Shown piece by piece: positions 1 through 14,380 of a stretch of 31,838 nucleotides of DNA; position 1 is the first letter of the stretch, and each line of letters opens with the position of its first letter. The stretch is from the NCBI RefSeq assembly GCF_000188695.1, contig NW_004754931.1, positions 555,669-587,506 on the forward strand. The letters are read 5' to 3'. A program made the translations under genes and the position numbers. Below the pieces are notes generated by a model. The model was not told the DNA's origin, made no database searches, and saw only the letters and a program-made list of their open reading frames with translations. Source of the stretch: Salpingoeca rosetta. Lineage: Eukaryota > Opisthokonta > Choanoflagellata > Craspedida > Salpingoecidae.

Positions 1-31
1 CACATTCGGCTGCACGCCGGAATCAGACTGG

Positions 32-70
<39 letters not shown>

Positions 71-1977
71 CCTTGTCCTTGGGCAGGCTGTTGCTGTTGC
101 TGAGCAAGGAGCGGGTCCTTGACGTCGGCGGCGGGCGTGTGCTTGGTCTCCTGACCGCTGCCGCTTGCAGCTGCAGTCTCCTGCTGCGGGGTGGTCGTGG
201 CGGCGGCCGTTGTAGCAGGGGTGGTGGCAGTGTCGGTGGCAGTGGCAGAGGTGCTGCTGCCGGCCGTGTCCTGTGCTGCCGCTTCTGAGGTTGCCGGCGT
301 GGCTGTTGCTGCGGGGGCGGCTGCGCCCTCCGTTGTGCCTGTTGCAGCAGCAGTAGAAGACGACGCAGAGGCGGCGGATGTGGCCGGCTGCGCAGGCGTG
401 GCTGGCGTGACTGCGGTGGTGGCGGCAGCGGCAGGGCGCGGCGTGTTTGTGGGGGGCAGGACGTCGCAGCGCGGGTCTGCGCCTTGGATGGCAATGGCGA
501 AGCAGTAGCGGCGGCCGTCGCGCAGGTTGCGCACCTGCTGCTCCTGCTCGTCGTTGGGGTCCACCAGGCTGTCTGCGGCGCGGTGGTAGTGCTCGTGCAC
601 GTAGCTCTCGCCAATGTACACCTCACGCAGGCGGGAGGCCGGGGGCGCGGCGCGGTTGTCGAGGATGGCCTTGATGTAGGCGTCGCGCATGCGCAGGTGC
701 TTCTCGTTGGGGGCAATGCTGTGCCAGGTGCCGCGGGTGTAGCCCGCGCGACGCAGGAAGCGCTGCACGGCGACGGTGGCCGCCTCGTAGTCCTTCTTGT
801 CGTGGTGGCCGAGCTGCGACTTCTTGACGGAGATGACGTCGCGCTCAATCAGGTACTCGAGCACGTTGCCGGCGGTGACGCGCTTCTGGGCGGCGCGCTG
901 CTCGCGCACGTACTCGCGAACACCAACCAGCGTGGCGTTGGTCACGGGCACGCGCGTGTCCTTCTTGTTGAAGTTGCCACGCAGGCCGGCCACGGGGACG
1001 GTGCTTGGTGGGCCGCCGCCGGCCTCGCGCTTGGCGGCGTTCCAGCGGGCATACGCCTTGCCGACCGTGTTAGCGGAGAGGCCGAGAAGGTGAGCCACGG
1101 TGTTCTGGTAGTTCATCTTGGTCTTTGCACCGCTGCTCTTGGACTGGTCGCTGATCTGCTTCTGCTTGAGGGCGAGGTAGCAGTGGAGGACGAGGGCGAC
1201 GCTCTGCTGGTCGAGGGTGGAGCGGCCGCGCAGCTTGCGCAGGGCGGTCATTTCCTGGGCGAGCTCGTCGTTGGTCTGGTTGCGGCTGGTGCGCGGCGAC
1301 TGCGTGGCCATGGCGGGTGCGGCGCTGCTGGCGCTGCTTGCGGGTGGGACTTGGCCAACCACGCTCACCTGCGCCGGGGTTGCGGCAGACACGGCGACGG
1401 TGGATGAGGTGGGCACGTTGGAGGGCGGGAGGACGTGCGCCTCTGCCGGCACGGCGAGCTGAGGATGCTGGGGCTGCTGGGGCTGTTGCGGCTGCTGGTG
1501 CTGCTGGTGCTCGTGTGGCTGATGCTCGTGCGGCTGGTGCTCATGCTGCTGGTGCTGTGGGTGAGGCTGGTGCGGCTGGTGTTGCGGGGGCTGGTGCTGA
1601 TGCTGGTGTGGCTGGTGTTGCGGGGGCTGGTGCTGATGCTGGTGTTGCTGGTGCTGGGCCTCATGCGGCGGCGGCTGGTGTGGCTGCTGCTGGTGCTGCT
1701 GGTGCTGGTGCTGAGGCGGCAGCTGGTGCTGGGGTGGGTGCTGTGGGTGCTGCGGCGGGTGCTGTGGGGGGTGCTGGTGCTGGTGCTGATGTTGCTGCTG
1801 TTGTGGGACAGCCATGGCGTGTTGCTGGTGGTGCTGGTGCGGCTGGGGCTGTTGCTGGTCGGCCATGGCTTGTGGGTGATGCACTGCGTGCATTGCGGGC
1901 GCGGTGTGCGCTGGGCGCTTTGGTGGTGGCGGAGCACCGCCTTCGTCCACCGAAGGCAAATACACGCGCTCAGACAT
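1..1977 (-). CDS. Transposase-derived (mariner/IS630-like) Q/H-rich protein, 3' partial
   Basis: This frame is open without a stop from the ATG at 1977 to the window edge (659 residues, C-terminus missing). The start MSERVYLPSVDEGG is the first Met and follows a stretch of simple repeats. In order: a Pro/Gln/His-rich tract (about residues 40-160, mostly CAG/CAC codons), a Ser/Ala/Thr linker, a helix-turn-helix-like region (about 250-320, containing HLLGLSANTVGKAYARW), a second HTH-like region ending in RFLRRAGYTRGTW (about 370-415), then a block resembling the start of the DDE catalytic domain of protist mariner/IS630-type elements (REVYIGESYVHEHYHR, DPNDEQ, GRRYCFAIAI). A low-complexity Ala/Thr/Pro tail and a run of about 13 Gln follow. 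Family members normally read Y-x-D-E-S here; this protein has Gly (residue 456). The second and third acidic residues are not visible. I infer a domesticated or decayed, DNA-binding protein rather than an active transposase. Family assignment is from remembered motif similarity. Confidence 0.6.
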
Positions 1978-2754
1978 CTGGTGGGGTGGGAGAGGAGGGG
2001 GGGGGGGGCAAAGCGGTTGTGAGCAAACGGATGTGTGGACGTGGATGGGTTTGTGGATGGGTTTGTGACAGAGAGACAGAGAGAGACAGAGACAGACAGA
2101 GAGAGACAGAGAGACAGAGAGACAGAGAGACAGAGAGAGACAGAGACAGATACAGATACATTCACAGATACAGATACAGATACAGATGCGCACAGATACA
2201 CTCACACAAACACAAACACACACACACACACACACATCCAACAACGGCTCACCAACGTCTCACCGTCTCACCTTTGAGCTGAGGGCCTTGAGCTGAAGGC
2301 GGGAGCCAAGCGACAACACAAAAACTGCTGGCTGTTGGCTTGCTGTGCGTGTCTCGAAACCGTCGTCGACAGCACCAAGCGCAGAGGAGGAGGGGGAGTA
2401 GAGCAGGGAGAAAAAAATGTGCTGTCTGCGCTGGTGGCTTGCTTGCGCGGCTTGGCTTGTTGCTTGCTTTTGTGTGCGTTCGCAGAGCAGCCGCCAACGG
2501 TCGCATGGGAAGAAATGGCGCGGCAGATATTCCTGGAAGAGCGCAGGGAGTTTTTGTCGAAAGAACGGTGCCGATTAACGGCGCATCGAATTCATAGCGC
2601 CCTTTTTGAAAGGTGACGCGCCAGTTGCGCAATTGGCAAAGCGGACATTGCAATTCCTGCAAGGAACAGAAAGGAGGGAAGAACAGTGCAACAGACACCC
2701 ACCACGTCGCGCATTCAACACTGACACCACACACATACACACAAGCGGTGCAGA
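1978..2754. other. Divergent intergenic region between genes 1 and 2
   Basis: This 777-bp stretch separates the start codons of the divergent minus-strand transposase-derived gene and the plus-strand AOS1 gene. It must hold both promoters. It contains a compound microsatellite, a G-run at 1998-2008 and a GC-rich, palindrome-prone segment near 2570-2645. No TATA box or ORF with recognisable similarity was found. Confidence 0.6.
2067..2235. repeat. Compound microsatellite (GACAGA)n / (ACAGAT)n / (CA)n
   Basis: Consecutive GACAGA-type, GATACA-type and CA dinucleotide tracts lie within the divergent promoter region. The open frames across it encode only repeat peptides and are not genes. Confidence 0.95.
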
Positions 2755-7118
<4,364 letters not shown>

Positions 7119-7621
7119 CCCGCACAAGACCATGTCATCGATATGGATGGCGCGTTTTTGTCCATCTACACCCTCTCTTCTTTGGACAGTGTCTTTGTCT
7201 ACCCCCCCCTCTTATTCTTTTTTCTGTTGTTCATGAATGATCGCTGCTTTTGTCGTTTGTCGACTGTTGCTTTTTGTCGTTGGCGTGCTTGTCTCGCATG
7301 ACTTGTGGCAGTGTAATGTAATCAACGACCATACACGCGCGCCTCCGTTTGGTGTTTGGGCGCTGCAAATGTAAGAAACCATTGACACACGTACACGCCA
7401 ACGATGAGGCGCAACAAGCACACGAGCCAGTTATGCACCTGCAATGAAAAAAAAAATCTGCAACTGAAACAGCAGAAGTGACGATGACCTGGTGCACGCA
7501 GGCGAAAACGTTTCGATCATGTAACAGGGAGAAGGATAGGAGTTGTGCAACAGCCATAATGTGTACACAAGCAAGCAAGGAAAAGATGCATGGCGTTTCT
7601 GTCAACAGTATCCATCAATGC

Positions 7622-7673
<52 letters not shown>

Positions 7674-7702
7674 ATGCACACACACACCACATGCACGCAA
7701 TA
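7119..7702. other. Convergent 3' intergenic region between AOS1 and E2F
   Basis: This 584-bp region lies between the stop codons of the convergent genes. It holds a run of A at 7447-7456 and a (CA)n array at about 7622-7673 just before the E2F stop. I see no further coding signal and no clear AATAAA on the plus strand directly after the AOS1 stop. Confidence 0.6.
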
Positions 7703-8797
7703 CTAGTCAAAGCCAAGAAGGTCTGAGAGTGTCGTGGATGGGCTCATGACCATGGTGTAAGGCAGCTCGTCCTGCTTGCACTTCAACTCAAACAACGGCC
7801 CTCTCCTGCTCGACGGCGTCATGACCCCTCGCCACAGCGGCTGCTGCGTCGATGCCGCTGTTGTTCCTGCGCGGTCGCCGGTGCGCTTGCTCCGTTTCGC
7901 CGCCAGCTCACCGTTGTCGCCATCGTCGTCGTCACCACTTGTATCGCCAACGGGGCCGCGTGTGCCGTGCGCCTCCACGCAGGTCTCCGGCGCAGTGCCC
8001 AGTTCGCCTCGCAGCTCAGCCTCCAACTCCGCGCCGGGCACACCCGCGTCTTGCTGAGCGCTTGGAGGCATTGAAGGGGTGTGTAACACGGGCAGGTTGC
8101 TTGTAACAGCCGCCCTGCTTGCTGCTGCTGCTGCTGCGCCTGGTATCGCTGCAGTTGCGGTTGTTGTTGCTGCTGTTGCTGATGCCGCTGGGATGCCGAG
8201 AAAGTCGTCATCGAGCACAAACCCTTGCACGGTGAACGGGTCAGTGTAACGCGCGCGCACGCAATTGAGGCCTTGGTCTGCGAGGAAGTTCTCCATGTCG
8301 AGGTTGACGGAGAGATGCATGTTGTCCACGGAAGGAATGAAGAAGGACAGGCCGTTGCGCAGCTTGTCGACTTGCAGGAGGTCGGAGGCGGAAATGGTGC
8401 GGGCAGATGGGTGGTCCTTGAGGGCCTTGAACGCGTTGAGGGACTGTGTGAGGAGATCGTGCAGCTCGCGCTCCTTCTGTGACAGTGCGCGCACCTCGTC
8501 GTTGAGCCGGTTCTTCTTTGAGACAAAGTCTGGATCGGAGGTGTTGGCCACCAGCTGCACGTGGTACACGCGTGGCTGCACCTGCAGACGCTGGATCACG
8601 CCAATGCCCTCCAGGACATTGACCACATCCGACAATCGGCGACGCGAGAAATGAATGCCCAGGTTCTCCAGGTGCTGCTCGACGTCTGCAACGGACATGC
8701 GGCGGTCTGGCTGGTTCTTCAGGATGTGGATGAACTGCCGCGTGATGTTTGTCAGCGATTTGCCCTCCCGCTTCCCGGGCGTGGACGTCGCGGACAT
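7703..8797 (-). CDS. E2F-family transcription factor (intronless)
   Basis: A single 364-aa open frame starting at the ATG at 8797 and ending TAG at 7703. Residues about 10-75 form an E2F/DP winged helix: KSLTNITRQFIHIL corresponds to helix 1, and RRRLSDVVNVLEGIGVIQR to the recognition helix region with the family-defining NVLEGI. A Leu-rich coiled coil (about 95-125, LNDEVRALSQKERELHDLL) and a marked-box-like region (to about residue 200) follow, as in E2F proteins that dimerise with DP. An Ala/Thr/Gln-rich linker leads to an acidic patch (SGDDDDGDNGE), then a basic KRSKR. The last 18 residues, YTMVMSPSTTLSDLLGFD, resemble the pocket-protein (Rb) binding transactivation tail. The normal RRxYD DNA-contact motif reads RRLSD here. 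Expected role: nuclear cell-cycle transcription control with DP and Rb partners. Confidence 0.85.
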   Translation of the reverse strand: MSATSTPGKREGKSLTNITRQFIHILKNQPDRRMSVADVEQHLENLGIHFSRRRLSDVVNVLEGIGVIQRLQVQPRVYHVQLVANTSDPDFVSKKNRLNDEVRALSQKERELHDLLTQSLNAFKALKDHPSARTISASDLLQVDKLRNGLSFFIPSVDNMHLSVNLDMENFLADQGLNCVRARYTDPFTVQGFVLDDDFLGIPAASATAATTTATAAIPGAAAAAASRAAVTSNLPVLHTPSMPPSAQQDAGVPGAELEAELRGELGTAPETCVEAHGTRGPVGDTSGDDDDGDNGELAAKRSKRTGDRAGTTAASTQQPLWRGVMTPSSRRGPLFELKCKQDELPYTMVMSPSTTLSDLLGFD

Positions 8798-8812
8798 GAT
8801 GCCTTCGCAAGA

Positions 8813-8972
8813 TGTGTGTGTGTGTGTGTGCGTGAGTGTGTGTGTGTTGTTGTGTGTGTGTGTGTGTTTGTGTGTGCGTGTGTGTGAAAGAGTGAGGGAG
8901 AGTTAGTGAGTGGGTGAGGGAGAGTTGTTGAGTGAGTGAGTGAGTGAGTGAGTGAGGGAGGGAGGGAGGGAG
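8813..8972. repeat. (TG)n followed by (GTGA)n and (GGGA)n
   Basis: TG-rich tract at 8813-8886, then tetranucleotide GTGA and GGGA repeats to 8972. They lie immediately upstream of the minus-strand E2F start codon, so they are probably in its 5' UTR or core promoter. Confidence 0.9.
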
Positions 8973-9060
8973 AAGAACAAGGAGAAGAACGTTGAGTTTG
9001 GGTATCATGCGTGCGTGTGCATGTCTAATCAATACAGAACGCAGGAGCGGCCGTTACACA

Positions 9061-9075
9061 CCAATCGCCAAAAAG
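9061..9075 (-). promoter_or_regulatory. Candidate CCAAT box with adjoining E2F-like element
   Basis: The plus strand reads ccaatcgccaaaaag, so the minus strand reads CTTTTTGGCGATTGG about 265 bp upstream of the E2F ATG. TTTGGCGA differs from the E2F consensus TTTSSCGC at one position and abuts an ATTGG (CCAAT) box, an arrangement common in cell-cycle promoters. The match is short and could be chance. Confidence 0.3.
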
Positions 9076-9504
9076 AACAGTCATCCACACACAGACACAC
9101 TCACGAGTAACGACGAACCTCGTTGGCGTTGTTCGTTCCTTTGTCTCTAGTTCTTTCCCTTGTGGTGAACTCACGCCTCCCCTTGGGCTGTACCCAAGCA
9201 GAAGACAAGACAAGAGATAACTTGACCCTCACGCTCGACCCTCACTCAACTTGGTTCTTTGAACTTGTGGCGCTCTGGCTAGGGTGCTTCAAAGACCGCG
9301 GCGGTGATAATTTGTGGACATCTCACATGAAACCTCGAGCCTGTGAAATTTGTCGGGAATCTTTCGCCAATTAACCAAGTGCGCGGCTTGCGTTGACCCC
9401 CACCACTGCCACAAGGAAAAGGTCTGATGCTGGAGGAGAGCGTGCCTTGCTTCTTGTGTTGTGCTGTATGCAGTGCGGGAACAACAGCACATGGAGTGTG
9501 AATG

Positions 9505-9567
<63 letters not shown>

Positions 9568-9812
9568 CCTTGTGTGGATCGTGTGGTCCTGCTTTGCTTG
9601 TTGGAAATTTGCAAGTCATTTCGGCTCACGCTCACTGAAATTCGTCCTCCTCCCTGCCTCTGTCCTCCTACTCTCCATCAATCCCAACACACCACCTCAT
9701 TGGTTTTTGTTGACACGCTTGCAGCTCCCTCATCAAGCCCAAACGACAAGAGCATTCGAAGTAGCTTGTGCCTTGTGTTTCTTCTTTGTTTCCAGAGAAA
9801 CAGGGAACCACC

Positions 9813-10269
9813 ATGTCGCTTACGTCACTGAACCCGCGCGTGGCGCTCACAACCCGCCCACGCCGCGAAGGTCAGAGTCAGAGTCATCAAGTGTTCAGTT
9901 GCATGAGGGAGATCAACGCACATCCACCACGCAGCTCTCACTGTCTTGTCCTCCATGGGCTGGACTGTACGCATCAAACGCAATGGCGCTTGGAACACTG
10001 TTTTGTTCACACACGTGCACGCTCACACACACACGCACGCACATGCACGCACACGCACATGCACACTCCTATCCTTTGCATGAATCTGCACTTCAGGTGA
10101 GACGGATGGTATCCACTATCATTTCGTTTCGCGCGACGAGTTTGAGCGCCTCCTTGCCGCCGATGCTTTCATGGAGCACGGCGAGTACAAGGGCAACCTG
10201 TACGGCACTCTCAAGCGCAGCGCAAGCTCCTATGCTCAGCCCACGTCTCCCACCGCCAACGTGCGTTTC

Positions 10270-10353
<84 letters not shown>

Positions 10354-10783
10354 GTTGCAGCAGCGTATTGCGAATAGCGTGTGTGCTTCCGAAGAAGGGC
10401 GCATTGGAAGCGAACTCGCTGCCACCCTTGCTGCCACTCCGCAGTGTCGCGTCAACGACCTCATGCAACATGCTCCCTGCACGCATTCTGACCAACACAC
10501 GCTCAAACATGTCGGCATGATAGGGTGTTGACCAGAGCCTGTACAAGCTGCAGACGGTGATCCTGCATCGTGGCGAAAACGGCAGCTTCAACGTCGCCCT
10601 CTCCGGTGGTGTGAGCAACAAGCGCCTCATCAGCGTGGCCGGTGTTCTTGACGGCGCCGTTCAGCTCGCCTACACCGCTCGTCCTCTCCGCAAGGTGTGT
10701 GTGTATGTGTGTTGCTGTGTTTATGCATGTTTACGTGTATATATGCGTATGGGACAGAGAGACAGGGTTTATGTATGTGAGTG

Positions 10784-10864
<81 letters not shown>

Positions 10865-10879
10865 TGCTCGCTCGCTCCG

Positions 10880-10916
<37 letters not shown>

Positions 10917-13646
10917 GTCATCGAGCTTGGATGTTGGCAGCCGCAACGCCTGTGTGCTTGTTGCATTGTTCACTGACAAACCCGCCCACTCATGCATGCT
11001 GCAACAACCACAATCCCGCCACCAACAACTAGGGCGACTGCATCATTGCCATTGACGGGCAGTCTGTTGGCGGCGTCCCGCTCGAGGACGTGCAGCAGCT
11101 CATGCGCACCGCAGGCCCTGCCGTGGAGCTTCTTGTCTACTGCATGGATGGTGAGGTGGACTCCGACTACACCCTGCTCTCAAACTTCCTCCGCAGCAAC
11201 AGCACAGACTCTGCCGAGCTTGCAGCCGTCAAGGCCGACATCAGGTGCGTTTGCCCTTGCGTTGTTGTTGTTTTTTTTTTTTTTTTTGGCGCCACTGCAA
11301 CAGTTGCAGCAGTTGCATGTCTATCATCAACGTGCCATGCTTGATATAGGTCCTCGTGTTACTTGATATCAGTGCCCTTTCTTTTGCCGCACCTGCGCTT
11401 GCCCTTTCCTTGTTGTTCTTTTCGCCATTCTCACTCACACGCACACCCACAAACGCACACCCACACCCACAAACGCACACCCACACACGCACACAAATAC
11501 ACACACACGCGCACACACACTCTCTGTCTCTCAGGGCGGATGTGTATGGCGCCTCTGTCCCGTACACCACTCGTGCGCCACGCGAGGGCGAGGTGGAGGG
11601 CGTCAACTACCACTTTGTGACGCGCGACGACTTTGAGGCCATGGTCAAGGGCGACCGCTTTGTCGAGTGGGGCGAGGCCAACGGCGTGATGTACGGCACC
11701 CCCAAGCGCAAGCCGGGTGCATCTGTGCGCCGCGTGCCATCGTCAAGCACGGACGGCCCCGCCGACGCCGACGTCGCCTCTGGAGAGGACAGCGCCAACG
11801 CCCGCCCGTCGCTCCGCCGCTCGCAGGCACACGCGGCCTCTGTCAGGGCCACCAGCCGGCCCCGCGCCATCACCATCAAGCACGCCGGGCCATTCTCCTC
11901 CATGGGCCTCGAGCTCACGCAGACCCGCGACGGCGTGTTTGTGCTGGATGTGGTTGACGGCTCACCCGCCGCGGCTGCGGGCCTGTCCAAGGCCATGCAG
12001 GTGCTCGCCGTCGACGGGGTCGATGCTTCCGGCAAGGACGCCGCCTTTGTCCGCAACCGCCTTGGCCAGGTCGCAGACGAGCATGAGCTTGTTGTCCGCT
12101 ACAACACCCGCGCCTTCTCCTCCGCCGCAGCGGTGAGTCGTGTGTGTGTGTGTGTCTGTGTCTGTGTCTGCGTCTGTGTCTGTGTGATGTTTGTGTGTAT
12201 GTGTGTTTGTCTGTGTTGTTTGTCTGTGTGTCTATTTATCCGTGGGTCTCTCCTCCTCTTCTTCTCCACAGCTGCTCAATTTACTTAACGGCTGTGTTCA
12301 ATCCCTCCCTCCCTCCCTGACTTCCCCAAACCAAATTGCGCATGCATGCCCTTTCTACATCTGCCAGACGCTGATTGGCGGCACGAAGAAGGAGCACATC
12401 TTCACTGCCGTTCTCGGCCGCAACGGCAGCGGCCGCTGGGGCATCAGCATCGGCGGCGGCGCGGAGCAGGGCCGCCTCATTGTCTTTGAGAAGCTCGAGG
12501 ATGTCCACTACATCGCCAAGACGCGCACCATCGCCGAGGGCGACTGCCTGCTGGCTGTTGACGGCGTCTCCGTTGCCGGCAGCGGCCTCGCGCACGCCGT
12601 GGAGCAGATCAAGAAGGCGGACCAGGACATTGAGCTGACTGTGCTCAGCACCGCAGACACGGCCGTGTCCTCCAACCTCGACGACTTCTTCCTCGCATCC
12701 AAGTACGACAGCGCCGCGCTCGCTGCTGCCAAGGCCGACATCCGCGCCAGCGTGTACGACTCCACGGTCGCCTACACCACGCGCGCGCCACGCGAGGGCG
12801 AGAAGGACGGCGTCAACTACCACTTTGTCACGGAGGACACCTTCAAGGACATGATCAACGCGGGCTCCTTCTTGGAGTGGGGCGAGCGCGACGGCGTGTA
12901 CTACGGCACGCCAAAGGCCTTCAGCCCGCGCAAGAGCCGCCGCGCGTCGCGTGCCCGCCGCGCCATCTCCACCGTCACCACCGCCGTGCAGACGGTCGTC
13001 ATTGCCCGTCTTTCCGACGGCACGTGGGGCGTGGAGATTGCCGGCGGCCTCAGCCACGGCGTCCTGCCGCACGTCTCTGCCGTGTCGGACAACTGCAACA
13101 TGGTTGCCTTCTCGGAGCGGCCGCTGCTTCCTGGCGACGTCATCCTGGCCGTGCAGGGCGTGAGCATTGCGGGCTTTGACCTCGGCTACATCAAGCGGCT
13201 CATGGACGCGCAGGGCGACGAGGTTGAGCTCACCGTCATGTGCACCAACAGCACCCGCCCCACCAGCTTCCGCGCCCTCCTCTCCCACAGCAACGGCCAG
13301 AACCTGCCCGAGGATCTGCAGACAGTTGTGGAGGATGTCCGCAGCGACATTTACAAGTCCACGGTCCCCTTCACCACGCGTGCACCGCGTCAGGGGGAGA
13401 AGGACGGCGTCGACTACCACTTTGTCACGGAGGAGGAGTTTAGGCGCATGGAGAAGGAGGGCAAGTTCATTGAGGTTGGCGAGAGCAACGGCGTGCTGTA
13501 CGGCACAGCTGCCCAGTCCAAGTCCAGCTTCCAGCCGCGTTCCTCCCGCACCCGCCGCCGCCTCAGCACCCGCTCCCGATTCAGCCGCCCTCGCATGTTT
13601 GTCATCCACGCAGACGACAATGAGGTCTGTCCCTGCGCGTTCGCCC

Positions 13647-13685
<39 letters not shown>

Positions 13686-14156
13686 TGTGTGTGGGTGTGT
13701 GTGGGTGTGTGCGCGTACTTGCGTGCGTGTGTGCATTTGTATTTGCGCATGTGCCGCGGCGTACTTCTATTTGGGTGACGCAGCTTCTTCTCCGTGTTCT
13801 TCTTGTTTTCTATTGATACATGCACACGTTCACATTTCATTGTGCTCACCGCATTCGCCTCCTTTCTCCGACTCCTGCCTTTATAGTCTGTCGGCCTCAG
13901 CCTTTCCGCCATTGCGCCTGGTGCTGGCGGCGGTGTTGAGGTGACGACCACCGATGTTGGCAAGCCCGCGCACCGCGCTGGCCTCCGTGCAGGCATGAAG
14001 CTCCTGACGGTCGAGGGCGAGCCCGTGGAGCAGAAGGACGTCAACGACGTGGCACAGATGCTTCTTGACCCGTTCAGGCAGAAGGGCAGCGTCAGCCTCA
14101 CCGCTTGCTACGCCCCAGCCACCAAGCTGGTACGCGCACTGGCACTCAAGTCTTGA
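9813..14156 (+). CDS. MAGI-like scaffold: four half guanylate-kinase and five PDZ domains
   Basis: Exons 9813-9870, 10097-10260, 10536-10694, 11033-11244, 11535-12132, 12368-13624 and 13887-14156 (TGA) give 905 aa. The ATG has a strong context (accaccATG). Order: GuK1 (about 8-62), PDZ1 (80-162), GuK2 (203-255), PDZ2 (308-390), PDZ3 (407-492), GuK3 (523-580), PDZ4 (605-690), GuK4 (725-778), PDZ5 (806-893). Each GuK keeps only the GMP-binding/lid part, with TTR-x-x-R-x-GE, Y-HFV, F-x-E and YGT; none has the P-loop (GxxGxGK) or the C-terminal half, so no kinase activity is expected. GuK2-4 are preceded by a repeated VK/AK-ADIR-x-x-VY linker. The PDZ repeats show the GD-x-I-L-AV-DG core. No SH3, WW, signal peptide or membrane segment is seen. 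Short GuKs with PDZs recall metazoan MAGI proteins. Expected role: cytoplasmic, membrane-cortex scaffold. An alternative acceptor at 12271 would add 32 residues in frame, and exon 7 could splice at 14130 to the next gene. Confidence 0.85.
10274..10350. repeat. Intronic (TG)n array
   Basis: Pure TG run a few bases after the donor of scaffold intron 2 (10261-10535). Confidence 0.95.
10785..10913. repeat. Intronic (TC)n followed by (TG)n
   Basis: A TC run of about 76 bp (10785-10861) and a TG run (10885-10913) in scaffold intron 3 (10695-11032). Confidence 0.95.
13650..13710. repeat. Intronic (TG)n with GGTG variants
   Basis: TG array after the donor of scaffold intron 6 (13625-13886). Confidence 0.9.
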
Positions 14157-14380
14157 TTGCTTTCTGGGGCCCTGGTCTTGCGTTGCGTCAATGTAATTGT
14201 TCACATCAATGTAATTGTTTGCACTGTCATCACACTTACCCTCAGTCACTCACGTGTACCCTATGGCTCTTCCTCCTGCCTCATCCTTCGCACACTACTT
14301 CTACGCCTGCCTCTTTCCGCTTTACCCCCTCCCGCTCCCTGCTCCCCTTCGCCGCCGTTGCTCCCATTTCTGCCACATAG

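Larger units (their letters stand above)
8798..9812. other. Divergent intergenic region between E2F and GuK/PDZ scaffold
   Basis: About 1 kb between two divergent start codons. It carries TG repeats and (GTGA)n just upstream of the E2F ATG, a CCAAT plus E2F-like element at 9061-9075, and a 58-bp (TG)n at about 9507-9565. A possible 5'-UTR splice acceptor (tttccag ending at 9795) lies just upstream of the scaffold ATG. No recognisable coding exon was found. Confidence 0.55.

Noticed and set aside
484..1407. 307-codon plus-strand open frame
   Set aside because: It is the antisense shadow of the transposase-derived gene, with V/A/L/G-rich composition and no motif.
9813..13624. Functional guanylate kinase
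   Set aside because: None of the four GuK segments has a P-loop or the C-terminal lobe needed for ATP binding and catalysis.
12281..14101. 606-codon open frame on the minus strand
   Set aside because: It is antisense to the scaffold exons, whose conserved PDZ and GuK motifs fix the coding strand; high GC creates long antisense frames.
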